Positions 33,141 through 40,752 of a DNA stretch of 49,581 nucleotides are shown piece by piece (the first letter of the stretch is position 1; each line of letters opens with the position of its first letter). This DNA is from PALSA-1355 sp035496575 (GTDB taxonomy: Bacteria > Planctomycetota > Planctomycetia > Pirellulales > PALSA-1355): contig DATJEN010000121.1 of assembly GCA_035496575.1 (NCBI GenBank), forward strand, positions 1 through 49,581, in the 5' to 3' direction. The notes beneath the pieces were generated by a model. The model ran no database searches. It was not told where the DNA came from and saw only the letters and a program-made list of their open reading frames with translations. The position numbers were made by a program, and so were the translations under genes.

Positions 33141-33974
33141 TCAGAGCGAGGCGGGCTGATCGACTTCGGGCGGCGTGAATTCGAAGTTCCGGCTCTGGCT
33201 GAAAAACCGTAGCGGATTCTCGTACACGATGCGGCGGATCAGCGACTCGCTATGGCCGCGCAGCCGCATGGCCAGGATGAAATCCGGGACGGCCGTCGGC
33301 TTGGAGGGCCCCCAATCCCCGGCCGAATTGACCAGCAGCCGCTCGGGCCCGTACATCTCGATCATGTCGACGGCCCGCTCCGGGGTGCATTTGCTAACCG
33401 GATAGAGCGTCATGCCGGCCCAAAAGCCCTCGTCCAATACGGCGCGAATCGTGTGTTCCTCGACGTGGTCCACCAGCACACGGCTGTGATTGATGCGCGA
33501 GTCATCGCACAGCATGTCCAGAATCATGCGCGTGCCCTGGTATTTATCTTCCAGGTGCGGCGTGTGGATCAGGATCTGCTCGTCCGTTTTGGCGGCGAGG
33601 TCCAAGTGCTCGCAAAACACGGTGGCTTCGTTTTTCGTGTTCTTGTTGAGCCCGATCTCGCCAATCCCGAGCACGCCGGGGCGGTCGAGAAACTCGGGAA
33701 TCATGGCGATCACTTCGCGCGAGAGGCTGACGTTTTCGGCTTCCTTGGCGTTGATGCACAGCCAGGTATAGTGTTGCACCCGATACCAGCTGGCGCGCTT
33801 GGGCTCGAACTCGGTGAGCTGGCGAAAATAATCTCGAAAGCCATCCACGCTGCCGCGGTCGAAGCCGGCCCAGAAAGCCGGCTCGCTCATCCCGACGCAG
33901 CCCATCTTGGCCAACGTCTCGTAGTCGTCGGTGACGCGCGAGACCATGTGGATGTGAGGATCGAAGTAGTACAT
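33141..33974 (-). CDS. TatD-family metal-dependent hydrolase, EboB-like
   Basis: 277 residues. Starts YYFDPHIHMVSRVTDDYETLAKMG: the HIH metal motif at 7-9 and the HMVSRTTDDY-like context are what I recall for EboB proteins of ebo clusters. Further ligand-like motifs: GIGEIGLNKN, EQILIHTPHL, RVLVDHVEEHTIRAVLDEGFWAGMTLYPVSKCTPERAV, and LLVNSAGDWGPSKPTAVP. It should be an active amidohydrolase-fold enzyme; the substrate is unknown. It is on the opposite strand and about 3 kb from the isomerase-UbiA-EboF-like genes. A short gap (18 bp) follows the small gene at 33993-34268, so both are likely in one transcript. Confidence 0.9.
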   Translation of the reverse strand: MYYFDPHIHMVSRVTDDYETLAKMGCVGMSEPAFWAGFDRGSVDGFRDYFRQLTEFEPKRASWYRVQHYTWLCINAKEAENVSLSREVIAMIPEFLDRPGVLGIGEIGLNKNTKNEATVFCEHLDLAAKTDEQILIHTPHLEDKYQGTRMILDMLCDDSRINHSRVLVDHVEEHTIRAVLDEGFWAGMTLYPVSKCTPERAVDMIEMYGPERLLVNSAGDWGPSKPTAVPDFILAMRLRGHSESLIRRIVYENPLRFFSQSRNFEFTPPEVDQPASL

Positions 33975-33992
33975 TGCCGTGTCGTGGAAGCC

Positions 33993-34268
33993 TCAGGGGC
34001 CTTTCGAATTCTCGAAGGTGGCTCGCCAGCCGGGGTGGTAGGAGCGCGAGAAGACGAGCTGAATCTGCTCGGCCCTGTCGGCGTCGCTCGCAGCCAAGAT
34101 CTCGAGCGATCGGCGGATGCCATCCATGCGAGGGTCTTTTTCCACGGACCCCGCCCGGTCGATCCGATCGAGCGAGGCCGCGATTTGCAGCAGCCGCGCC
34201 CGGATTTCGAGAAACTCGCGGTTCAGGACTTCGCCCGCGTCGAGCGGCACGCCAACACTCGCCATCAT
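33993..34268 (-). CDS. Small conserved protein upstream of the EboB-like gene
   Basis: 91 residues, no signal or membrane segment. Compact helical sequence with a patterned centre (REFLEIRARLLQIAASLDRIDRAGS, DPRMDGIRRSLEILAASDADRAEQIQLVFSRSYHPGWRATFE). It resembles conserved planctomycete proteins of unknown function that I cannot name. In ebo clusters an EboA gene often precedes eboB, but EboA is about twice as long, so this is not called EboA. AGGAG lies about nine bases before the first ATG at 34268; a second Met is adjacent (34265). Two rare-looking features: an invariant-like DRxDR pair and a terminal Trp-containing motif. Confidence 0.75.
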   Translation of the reverse strand: MMASVGVPLDAGEVLNREFLEIRARLLQIAASLDRIDRAGSVEKDPRMDGIRRSLEILAASDADRAEQIQLVFSRSYHPGWRATFENSKGP

Positions 34269-34390
34269 CCCACGTGTCTCCTGCGGATGTGCATCCGAAG
34301 TCAATTTTGCAGTGCCGCCTGGTGGATGCAAGCGCCACGCGAGATCGGAGCGCCGCATCGCGCGTGGCTGCTCTTTAGATCGACGAGTTT

Positions 34391-35818
34391 TCAGGGTGAC
34401 GAGGGTGACGGGGGCGGGGGAGCGGTACGCCGGATTGCCGGATCGTTACGCAGCAAATTGGTCGGCATCTTGCGCTGCACGCCTTCTGGCAAGCGTGGCT
34501 TGAAATCGGCTGCATTGGCGTCGCGGCCCATGCGGACCGTGCGCTCTTGCGGCTTGTAGCCCATGTAGTTCAAGAACTCGCCGACCGGCATGGTCTTGAT
34601 GCCATAGTTCTTCGCTTCGTCGTACATCTCGGTGTAAGCCGCGATCGCGTCGGTTTTGCCATCGGCGCCGGCCTTGGGCGGATCGCCCAGCACCATGTAC
34701 TTGGTGTTGATCGACATTTTGCCGGTCTTGCCGGTCTCGCTTGCCTCGGCATCGATGACGCCGCCGTTCATCGAGATCAAATCTCTCACGCGCTGCCGGT
34801 CATCCGCGCCATCTCCATCGATATCCATGAAGCCCGCCAAGGCGAAATGCTCGGTGCGGCCTGGCTCCCAAGTCGGCGAAAAGATGTTGTCGCCCGGCAT
34901 GATCGGGTTCGACAAGTTGTCCTCGATAATGCGGGCTTCGGCCATGTGAATCTGCTTCAAGCTGACGACCTCGATCTTGCCCTTTTGCATGCCTTGGCGT
35001 GGATTCGAATCTTCGCGGTCGAACACGCTAAAGGTCGTCTGCCGCCGCAAGCCGTCGGCCGTGCCCAAGTTGATCCACACCACGCGCTGGGACTGGTTGA
35101 CCCAGGTCACTTTGCCATCGGGTACTTCGTTGGCTTTTTCGGATCGCAGCTTTTCGTCGTTAATGCGGTCGAGCGTGCCGCGCAGCTTGGACTTGTCTTC
35201 ATTGAGCACGGCGATTTGAGCGCTCGTCTTTCTGGTGAGCTCTTCGGCCTCCTTGCGCTTGGAGTCGAACTTCTTTACCAGCTCGGTCTTGTCGTTGGTT
35301 ATCGTGTCTCGATCCTGCGTAAATTTTTCACGCTCGGCTTTGAGATCGGCGGCGGTTTTCTCGAGCGTTTCCTTGTACTTGGCGATCTCGGCCGCCTTGG
35401 CGGCTTCGTCCGCTTTAATTTTCTCAGCCAAGCTGGTGTTCTGCCCGGTGAGCTCGGCGATCCGCGTGTTGGCCGTCTTCAGTTCGCCGCCCAGATGCTC
35501 TACCAAGAAGCGATAGTTGCGGTTGGCTTCGGGAATTCCCTTGCCATACGCTTCCATGTCTTTTTTGGTGCGGGCTTCGGCCTCGGCGGTCTTGTCGCTG
35601 GCGGCGGCGCCGATCAGATTTTTAAGCGCGGTGCTCTCCTCGTTGGCGGTGCGAGCCGCGGTGTCTTTGCTGGCGTTTTCGGCGATCAGCGATTTGTTGG
35701 CCTCGTTCACCTTCTGGTACGAGCTGAAGAACATGTAAGTGGTCACAATCAAGATGATCGTGAGAATCACGAAGATGATCAGGGCGATTTGCAGCCCTTG
35801 ATTTTCGCGAGCAGCCAT
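34391..35818 (-). CDS. Membrane-anchored coiled-coil protein
   Basis: 475 residues. One N-terminal membrane helix (LQIALIIFVILTIILIVTTYMFFSSY, residues 9-34), then about 190 residues of coiled coil (KVNEANKSLIAENASKD, ELTGQNTSLAEKIKADEAAKAAEIAKYKETLEKTAADLKAEREKF). A beta-rich domain follows (GKVTWVNQSQRVVWINLGTADGLRRQTTFSVF), then a segment that may be BRCT-like (HFALAGFMDIDGDGADDRQRVRDLISMNGGVIDAEAS), and a Pro-rich tail. A conserved planctomycete-type protein of unknown role, perhaps a cell-envelope or division scaffold. ATG at 35818 follows GGAGGAG by nine bases. It is alone on its transcript, driven by the near-consensus promoter at 35990-36018. Confidence 0.82.
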   Translation of the reverse strand: MAARENQGLQIALIIFVILTIILIVTTYMFFSSYQKVNEANKSLIAENASKDTAARTANEESTALKNLIGAAASDKTAEAEARTKKDMEAYGKGIPEANRNYRFLVEHLGGELKTANTRIAELTGQNTSLAEKIKADEAAKAAEIAKYKETLEKTAADLKAEREKFTQDRDTITNDKTELVKKFDSKRKEAEELTRKTSAQIAVLNEDKSKLRGTLDRINDEKLRSEKANEVPDGKVTWVNQSQRVVWINLGTADGLRRQTTFSVFDREDSNPRQGMQKGKIEVVSLKQIHMAEARIIEDNLSNPIMPGDNIFSPTWEPGRTEHFALAGFMDIDGDGADDRQRVRDLISMNGGVIDAEASETGKTGKMSINTKYMVLGDPPKAGADGKTDAIAAYTEMYDEAKNYGIKTMPVGEFLNYMGYKPQERTVRMGRDANAADFKPRLPEGVQRKMPTNLLRNDPAIRRTAPPPPSPSSP

Positions 35819-35989
35819 GAACGAATCTCCTCCGCGGTGCGCCGCCTTGCCGCACCTCGACTGTTACCGGTTTCGCGTGAGCACGCGCAATTCGTAGGCG
35901 AGACGTGAATTGGCGAAAACTGCCGCAAAGCCTCTCGCGGCGGCGGCTGGGCTCATGCCAGCAAAACGCCTTGGACAGCGCCTAAACCG

Positions 35990-36018
35990 ATTGTAAATAG
36001 CCACTTTCGGCGTGTCAA
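35990..36018 (-). promoter_or_regulatory. Near-consensus sigma70-type promoter for the coiled-coil gene
   Basis: On the minus strand the -35 box TTGACA (36018-36013) is perfect and the -10 TACAAT (35995-35990) has five of six consensus bases, separated by 17 bp. The start would be near 35983, giving a leader of about 165 nt before the ATG at 35818. The surrounding 289-bp intergenic stretch (35819-36107) holds no other gene. Confidence 0.65.
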
Positions 36019-36107
36019 AGCGCGCCAAAATCGGTGCCACTATCCGCTCTGGGGTGCCTTTTCAGCCAGGAAAAACCGCTGATTGACCAAGGCAAGCCGG
36101 CCATCCT

Positions 36108-36914
36108 CTACATGCCGCTACCCGGCGTCGCCCCAGGACCGCTGGAGTGCTTGCGGATGCGATCGCGCAGCCGGGCGGCGTCTTCGAACCGCTCTTCGCT
36201 GATCGCCTCGTCCAGTTGCGATTGCAGGCCAATCAAGGGGTCGGAGGGAACCTCGGTGGGGTCGCCGTCCGATTCCTGGTTCGCGATCTCGTCCCGCCAG
36301 TGCTGCAAATAAACCAGCTCGTTGCACTTGTCGGCATTTTCCAATTGATCGTACTCGCGCAAAAAGCTGCGAATCGAAACAATGCCCGCGTCAATGGCGC
36401 CGAGCGCCGCCTGGTATTGCTTGAGGCCCAACAGCGGAGTCGCCACGGCCCGCGCGTGCATCATCGTGACATAGGGCCGCCACTGGTCGAATTGCAGCTT
36501 GTCCTTCATGTTGCGGGCATGTTCCCGCACAAAAGCAAACAGCCGCAGATTGCGGCTTGTATCGCGGGCGCAGAGCTCATATCGCTCCAGATGCCAAAAG
36601 CTCACGTAGCGGTGATAGTACTGGACGCCCTCGCGCAACAAGCGCACGCAGTCCTCGCTTTCGAGCATGAAAGGGGGGCCATCCGGGTTGCGCTCGTCAT
36701 GCTCGCGCTGCTGCCGCTGGTAGTGATCGAGCCATGACGGGCAGCCGGCCGGGCGCTTGCCATCCGGGCGTCCGTCGAACTCCATCTGCAAGAGGCCCAA
36801 ATCCAGGCGGAGCTGGATCTTGTCGCGGCCGTCCGCGCCCGGCACGATGCGGACCGAGATTCGATCGGGGTCGTAATCCCAGCCTTCGAGTGTTTGCGAA
36901 ATGTCCTTGCTCAC
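36108..36914 (-). CDS. UVR-motif (UvrB/UvrC-type) protein of unknown function
   Basis: 268 residues, soluble. The C-terminus has a UVR domain (LIGLQSQLDEAISEERFEDAARLRDRIRKH, residues about 225-254), a helical-pair motif for protein contacts found in UvrB, UvrC, McsA and ClpC-type proteins. The N-terminal 220 residues are a conserved helical domain (ISQTLEGWDYDPDRISVRIVPG, VQYYHRYVSFWHLERYELCARDTSRNLRLFAFVREHA) that I do not recognise. It lacks UvrB helicase or UvrC nuclease motifs, so direct repair activity is unlikely; an adaptor role is inferred. ATG at 36914. Confidence 0.8.
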   Translation of the reverse strand: MSKDISQTLEGWDYDPDRISVRIVPGADGRDKIQLRLDLGLLQMEFDGRPDGKRPAGCPSWLDHYQRQQREHDERNPDGPPFMLESEDCVRLLREGVQYYHRYVSFWHLERYELCARDTSRNLRLFAFVREHARNMKDKLQFDQWRPYVTMMHARAVATPLLGLKQYQAALGAIDAGIVSIRSFLREYDQLENADKCNELVYLQHWRDEIANQESDGDPTEVPSDPLIGLQSQLDEAISEERFEDAARLRDRIRKHSSGPGATPGSGM

Positions 36915-37099
36915 GCCCAGGCTCGCGCGCTAGAGACCCCACCAGGACCCAGCAGGTAAGTCTATACGAGGCTGCTACGCGGTGGGAGGGTGACCCGGCA
37001 TCCCAAGCGCGGTCAGCCGGCGGGTCGAAGCGCGAGTGCAAATGCCCCTGGACCGCTCGAAGGCGGTTGGCATGTGAATGGAAAACGGGGCAACCGCAA

Positions 37100-38221
37100 T
37101 CAGTCGTTGGCTTCGCGAAGCACCGGTTCCATGACCTTGGTGTTGCGCTCGACGGCGAGCACGATCGTACGCTGCTCACCGCCGTTGGCGGCGCTGGCCA
37201 CGACCGGAATGACCTGCCGCTGGTTGGGCAAACTCATCCGCACCGTAAACGTGCCGTCCGAGCGCAGCCGAACCGGCTCGCCGCGCAAGCTGACGTGCGA
37301 ATTCGGGCTGGTCACGCCATAGATAATCATCTCGGCGTCAACTTCAAACTTGAAGTCCTGAGCCGAGGTAAACAGCCCCTCCATTCCCGATCCAAAGCGG
37401 GTCACCATGGGCGAGCCCATTGGGCGGCGCAGGCGTTCTTCAAACAACTCTTGCAGCTCGAGGCTGTTGTTGTCCGTTGAGTAGCCGCCGCTCATCGCAT
37501 AGATCTTGTCGAAGTTCTCGGCCACGTCGGTCCAGTTTTCGTCAATCGCATCGCTGCTGCCCGGCTCGGGCGTGTTGACGATGTTGCTACGGACGAGCGA
37601 GTAGAAGCGGCCCGAGCTGCCCATGTAACCGAGCTCGAGGCGATAGTTGCCCGGGGAGTTGTCGACGTGGACGTACCAATTGCTCACGCCGCCGTGAACT
37701 TCGATGTCGCGCACCACGCGCTCGGAACCGTTTGAGCTACCCGCGTCGGAAACTTCGAGAAGCCGCAAGTAGGGGCGTGCATTGTGCCAATCCTGGCTCA
37801 TGGCCGCCTGAACGCGCTCGACGCTCTGGCGACGAATTTCCCAATAGGCGTGCAGCCAATAGGGATCGCGCACCATGACCACGATGCGCTCCTTGATTCC
37901 CTTCTTGGACTTGCCATTTTCAGAGGCCAGGCTCTTGGAACGCTCGAGCTTGGCGCGGATCTGACTGAGGTGCCGTTGCACGCGCGGCGAGCCTGGTTTG
38001 CGAGCGGCCGTGCGCGGCACCGTCTTGGCGGCGCTCGATCGGCGCGCCGGAGCGGCGACCGTGGGCTTCTTGCCATTCGTGGCCGCTTTGGGCTTGGAGG
38101 AGCTCAGCAGCGCTTTGACCAATTGGTCTTTTCGCATGCTGTGCCAACCACGCACGCCACCTTGTTTGGCCATCTGGGCCAAATCTTTGTGAGAGTAGGA
38201 CTTGAGAGTTGCTGGCGTCAT
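37100..38221 (-). CDS. DUF4912 protein with Rho-N/SAP-like N-terminus
   Basis: 373 residues. N-terminal Rho-N/SAP-like helix pair (TLKSYSHKDLAQMAKQGGVRGWHSMRKDQLVKALLSSS, residues 4-41), a basic Lys/Arg/Ala-rich linker (about 42-110), and a DUF4912 domain starting KERIVVMVRDPYWLHAYWEIRRQSVERVQ. The C-terminal part (GGYSTDNNSLELQELFEERLRRPMG, SSPMVTRFGSGME) includes a region similar to the second half of planctomycete DUF4912 proteins. A DNA- or RNA-binding role is inferred from the basic linker and Rho-N-like module. ATG at 38221; GGAGG lies about 12 bases upstream. Confidence 0.85.
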   Translation of the reverse strand: MTPATLKSYSHKDLAQMAKQGGVRGWHSMRKDQLVKALLSSSKPKAATNGKKPTVAAPARRSSAAKTVPRTAARKPGSPRVQRHLSQIRAKLERSKSLASENGKSKKGIKERIVVMVRDPYWLHAYWEIRRQSVERVQAAMSQDWHNARPYLRLLEVSDAGSSNGSERVVRDIEVHGGVSNWYVHVDNSPGNYRLELGYMGSSGRFYSLVRSNIVNTPEPGSSDAIDENWTDVAENFDKIYAMSGGYSTDNNSLELQELFEERLRRPMGSPMVTRFGSGMEGLFTSAQDFKFEVDAEMIIYGVTSPNSHVSLRGEPVRLRSDGTFTVRMSLPNQRQVIPVVASAANGGEQRTIVLAVERNTKVMEPVLREAND

Positions 38222-38679
38222 TAAAGGACTTGCCTCCGCATTTGCCCGCGAGCAGTGCTTCTCATAAGCACCGTTCGCCGGACAGGAAAGTCGTTGGATT
38301 GAGCGTCGTCCGTGACTGGAAACGCTCGAACCCTTCGGGGCAGTCCTTAGCCGCACGAGGTGACGCAACCGACGGTCACGGCAGGGCCGGAACCGGCAAC
38401 GGCGTCATGACAACTTCGCGAAAATGACCGGAGATGGAAGCAGACGCAACTCCTTGCGACGGTGGCGGTTCTGGGGGGTCCGCCTCCAACGTCGCAAAAC
38501 GTCCAAATCCACCAAGGTGGGCACTCTTTGGGGCGTGTGAGGCCTTGGGGAGCACGACAACCTCGCACCCGTGTACTCTAATCGAAGGGCTAAAAAAACG
38601 CAACGGGCTAGCAATTCAGCAAGCAGCGAAATCCGGTGCGCCTGCTAGCTTTAGGAATTGGCACGGTCTGCTAAGTCGC

Positions 38680-38722
38680 GCTGCGCGCGCGGTTGCGGAA
38701 CGGTTCAAACCGCGCGCGCAGC
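38680..38722. other. Long perfect inverted repeat (hairpin) in the atp leader region
   Basis: A 15-bp perfect stem (left arm GCTGCGCGCGCGGTT at 38680-38694, right arm its exact complement at 38708-38722) with a 13-nt loop. It is not followed by a T-run in either direction, so a classic intrinsic terminator is unlikely. It may be a transcript-stabilising or regulatory hairpin, or a binding site for a dimeric protein. Confidence 0.75.
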
Positions 38723-38865
38723 AACCTGTTTCGCGGCTCCGCAGCGACGTTCGCCGAGGCTGCTGATCGCTCGGTTTCGGTCTTCAAATTCGATCCATAA
38801 ACTCGCATCACTTGAGAGGTTGGAAATAGATTGTGAAAAAAAACACGAATTTAGGTTGTGGGCCG

Positions 38866-38912
38866 TTGACCCTTGATCGACCATTGACTAAATTCCCTTA
38901 CGGCTTTGTAAA
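38866..38912 (+). promoter_or_regulatory. Two overlapping promoters for the ATP synthase operon
   Basis: Set 1: TTGACC (38866-38871), 17-bp spacer, TAAATT (38889-38894). Set 2: TTGACT (38884-38889), 17-bp spacer, TGTAAA (38907-38912). The -35 of set 2 overlaps the spacer and -10 of set 1. Initiation would be 65-90 bp before the first gene. Sequence prediction only. Confidence 0.55.
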
Positions 38913-38985
38913 CACTGAGCGGCCGAGGCTCCGACTGGGCGGCTGGTACCTTGTTTAGGTCGCTCCCAGAGGCGAGGCCCGCGAC

Positions 38986-39282
38986 GTGCCAGGGCGCCAA
39001 GACGACCGGTCGCCTATGGCGATCGCCTTCGAGTGGTCGGCGACGATCATGACCATTTCCGCTGAAATGGTCGTTCCAGGGCTGTTGGGATATTGGGTCG
39101 ATCAACGGCTCGGCACACGGGGTTTGTTTCTGATAGTTGGATTTGCCCTGGGAGGCACGTTGGCCGGGCTGCAATTGATGCGGATCGCCAATAAGCGCAC
39201 AGGGCCGGGCGGCAAGCAAGTCGACAGCCACGAAGATGTCGGGCAGGAAGATGTCGGGCGGAAAGATGTCGGCCAGTCGTGA
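38986..39282 (+). CDS. AtpZ/AtpI-like small membrane protein of the ATP synthase operon
   Basis: 98 residues from GTG 38986, preceded by GAGGCGAGG. Two membrane helices (IMTISAEMVVPGLLGYWVDQRLG and GLFLIVGFALGGTLAGLQLMRIA) give the AtpZ/AtpI-type (F0F1-ATPase subunit, DUF3106-like Mg/Ca transporter family) pattern, including the PGLLGYWVDQRLGT loop. In other bacteria AtpZ/AtpI help assemble the c-ring or carry Mg. An in-frame ATG at 39016 is possible. The C-terminal tail EDVGQEDVGRKDVGQS derives from a 15-bp tandem repeat that also supplies start codons for the next gene. Confidence 0.82.
   Translation: MPGRQDDRSPMAIAFEWSATIMTISAEMVVPGLLGYWVDQRLGTRGLFLIVGFALGGTLAGLQLMRIANKRTGPGGKQVDSHEDVGQEDVGRKDVGQS
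39230..39275 (+). repeat. 15-bp tandem repeat at the atpZ/atpI junction
   Basis: Three imperfect copies of GAAGATGTCGGGCAG. In the upstream frame they encode the VGQED-type tail; in the downstream frame each gives an in-frame ATG (39236, 39251, 39266) with GGAA-type bases just ahead. Confidence 0.75.
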
Positions 39283-39286
39283 CGCA

Positions 39287-39706
39287 ATGTTCTGGAATAA
39301 GCTCGCCGGCTTGAGCTTGCCCGCTCAAGCTGGCCTGACCACCGCGCTCTTGTGCGGCTTGTGGATTGCGCTGGCGCCGGTCGCCTACCAAATCGCTGGC
39401 CCGATGGGATTGGTGGCCGAGGCGTTGGGCGCGGGCCTGTGTCTATTCGGCGCTCTGTTGGGTCTGGCCATTGGCGCTGCCTTTCCGGGCTCCGCGGGCG
39501 TGCTGAAGCGCATGTTCTTCTCAATGTCGACGCGCACAGTTCTGCCTCTCATGGTCGGAGTCGCGCTGCACTTCAAATCTCCCGAGTTGGCCAGAGCCGG
39601 CTTGATCTACTACCTGCTCGTTTTCTACATGGCCACCTTGGCTATTGAAACGACCTTGCTCTTGGCCCAGGTTTCTCGCACTCAAGGCTCCGAAAAGTCG
39701 ATCTGA
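39287..39706 (+). CDS. ATP synthase subunit I-like membrane protein
   Basis: 139 residues from ATG 39287, four bases after the upstream stop; in-frame ATGs at 39236, 39251 and 39266 would add 17, 12 or 7 residues and cannot be excluded. Four membrane helices: AGLTTALLCGLWIALAPVAYQIAG, GLVAEALGAGLCLFGALLGLAIGA, TVLPLMVGVALHF and GLIYYLLVFYMATLAIETTLLL. The size and position before atpB match the AtpI/subunit I role in c-ring assembly. Probably coupled to the preceding gene. Confidence 0.8.
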   Translation: MFWNKLAGLSLPAQAGLTTALLCGLWIALAPVAYQIAGPMGLVAEALGAGLCLFGALLGLAIGAAFPGSAGVLKRMFFSMSTRTVLPLMVGVALHFKSPELARAGLIYYLLVFYMATLAIETTLLLAQVSRTQGSEKSI

Positions 39707-39712
39707 CGAGTC

Positions 39713-40684
39713 ATGGCCGACCACAACACCGCAGCGCACGACAACACTGCAGCGCACGACAGTGCAGGGGCAGCCGCGCCCCACGCAGAGGCTCATGCGC
39801 ACAACCCCTTCGACAAAACTCATCTGCTTGGGCACGTGAAGGATGCGGAGTATTTCGAGCTGCCGCGCGTGTTGGGCGGAAAAATCCACATCCCGCAGTT
39901 ATTGAAGACCGAAGAGCCGATCGCGGTCATCCACACCGGCTTTAAGCCCATCGACGATCGCATCGAGCCTTTCGACCTGAAGTTCACGAAATTCATGGTG
40001 CTGGAATTGGTCGCGGCGGTGGTGGTGGTGCTGCTATTCACGCGGCTTGCTGCGCGCATCAAGCGCGGCGATGCACCCAAAGGCAGCTTAACCAACGCGC
40101 TCGAGGCGATGGTGGTGTTCATTCGCGACGAAGTGGCCCGGCCCGCGATCGGCCACCATGATGCCGATCGCTTCTTGCCCTATCTTTTAACCGTGTTCTT
40201 CTTCATCGTGGGGTGCAACCTGCTTGGGCTGGTGCCATGGGCTGGCTCAGCTACCGGCGCGCTTGCGACCACGGGCGCGATGGCCGTGTTGACGTTTGCA
40301 ACGGTGATCATCGCCGGCATGATCAAGCTGGGCCCGATCAAATTCTGGCTGGCGCAGGTGCCGCACATGGATCTGCCCACGCCGATCGCCATCGTGCTCA
40401 AGCCGATGATCTTTGGGATTGAGATACTCGGGCTGTGCATCAAGCACTTCATCTTGGCCATGCGTCTTTTGGCCAACATGATGGCCGGCCACCTGGTGCT
40501 GACGGTCATCCTGGCATTCATTGCCGCCAGCGCTTCGAGCCTGATGTGGTATGCGGTGACGCCGGCCAGCGTGCTGGGCGTGGTCGCACTGAGTTTGCTG
40601 GAGTTATTCGTCGCGTTTTTGCAAGCCTACATTTTTACATTCTTGTCGGCGTTGTTCATCGGGATGGCTGTCCATCCGCACTGA
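39713..40684 (+). CDS. atpB: F0F1 ATP synthase subunit a
   Basis: 323 residues. Membrane helices of subunit a, with the essential Arg251 in FILAMRLLANMMAGHLVLTVILAFI and the typical C-terminal pair LLELFVAFLQAYIFTFLSALFIGMAVHPH. Forms the proton half-channels against the c-ring. The N-terminal 60 residues are a soluble, His-rich extension (MADHNTAAHDNTAAHDSAG, then HAEAHAHNPF) with an 18-bp DNA repeat (39725-39760), as in other planctomycetes and Bacteroidetes-type long subunit a. ATG lies 6 bp after the upstream gene. Confidence 0.97.
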   Translation: MADHNTAAHDNTAAHDSAGAAAPHAEAHAHNPFDKTHLLGHVKDAEYFELPRVLGGKIHIPQLLKTEEPIAVIHTGFKPIDDRIEPFDLKFTKFMVLELVAAVVVVLLFTRLAARIKRGDAPKGSLTNALEAMVVFIRDEVARPAIGHHDADRFLPYLLTVFFFIVGCNLLGLVPWAGSATGALATTGAMAVLTFATVIIAGMIKLGPIKFWLAQVPHMDLPTPIAIVLKPMIFGIEILGLCIKHFILAMRLLANMMAGHLVLTVILAFIAASASSLMWYAVTPASVLGVVALSLLELFVAFLQAYIFTFLSALFIGMAVHPH

Positions 40685-40752
40685 TGCGTGGGCGGCTTAC
40701 CGCTGCATGAGAAAAACAATTTACCTGCACGTATTTTAGAGGAGACCCACTA

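Larger units (their letters stand above)
38222..38985. other. 764-bp non-coding region before the ATP synthase operon
   Basis: No convincing gene. It holds the leader of the DUF4912 gene on the left, a Gly/Cys-rich weakly coding-like stretch, a large perfect hairpin at 38680-38722, an A+T-rich segment (38800-38900) with overlapping promoter-like boxes, and the leader of the atp operon on the right. Its length is unusual for this compact window and leaves room for a small RNA. Confidence 0.7.

Noticed and set aside
33993..34268. Calling the small gene EboA
   Set aside because: It precedes eboB-like as EboA would, but is about half the expected length and shows no EboA motif that I can recall.
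33252..34559. Plus-strand open frame of 435 codons
   Set aside because: Covers the opposite strand of the TatD-like and small genes, no motif.
34547..35908. Plus-strand open frame of 453 codons
   Set aside because: Antisense of the coiled-coil gene; the coil heptads produce a long open shadow.
38434..38766. Plus-strand open frame of 110 codons in the atp leader
   Set aside because: Odd composition, no recognisable start context, interrupted by the perfect hairpin, no family resemblance.
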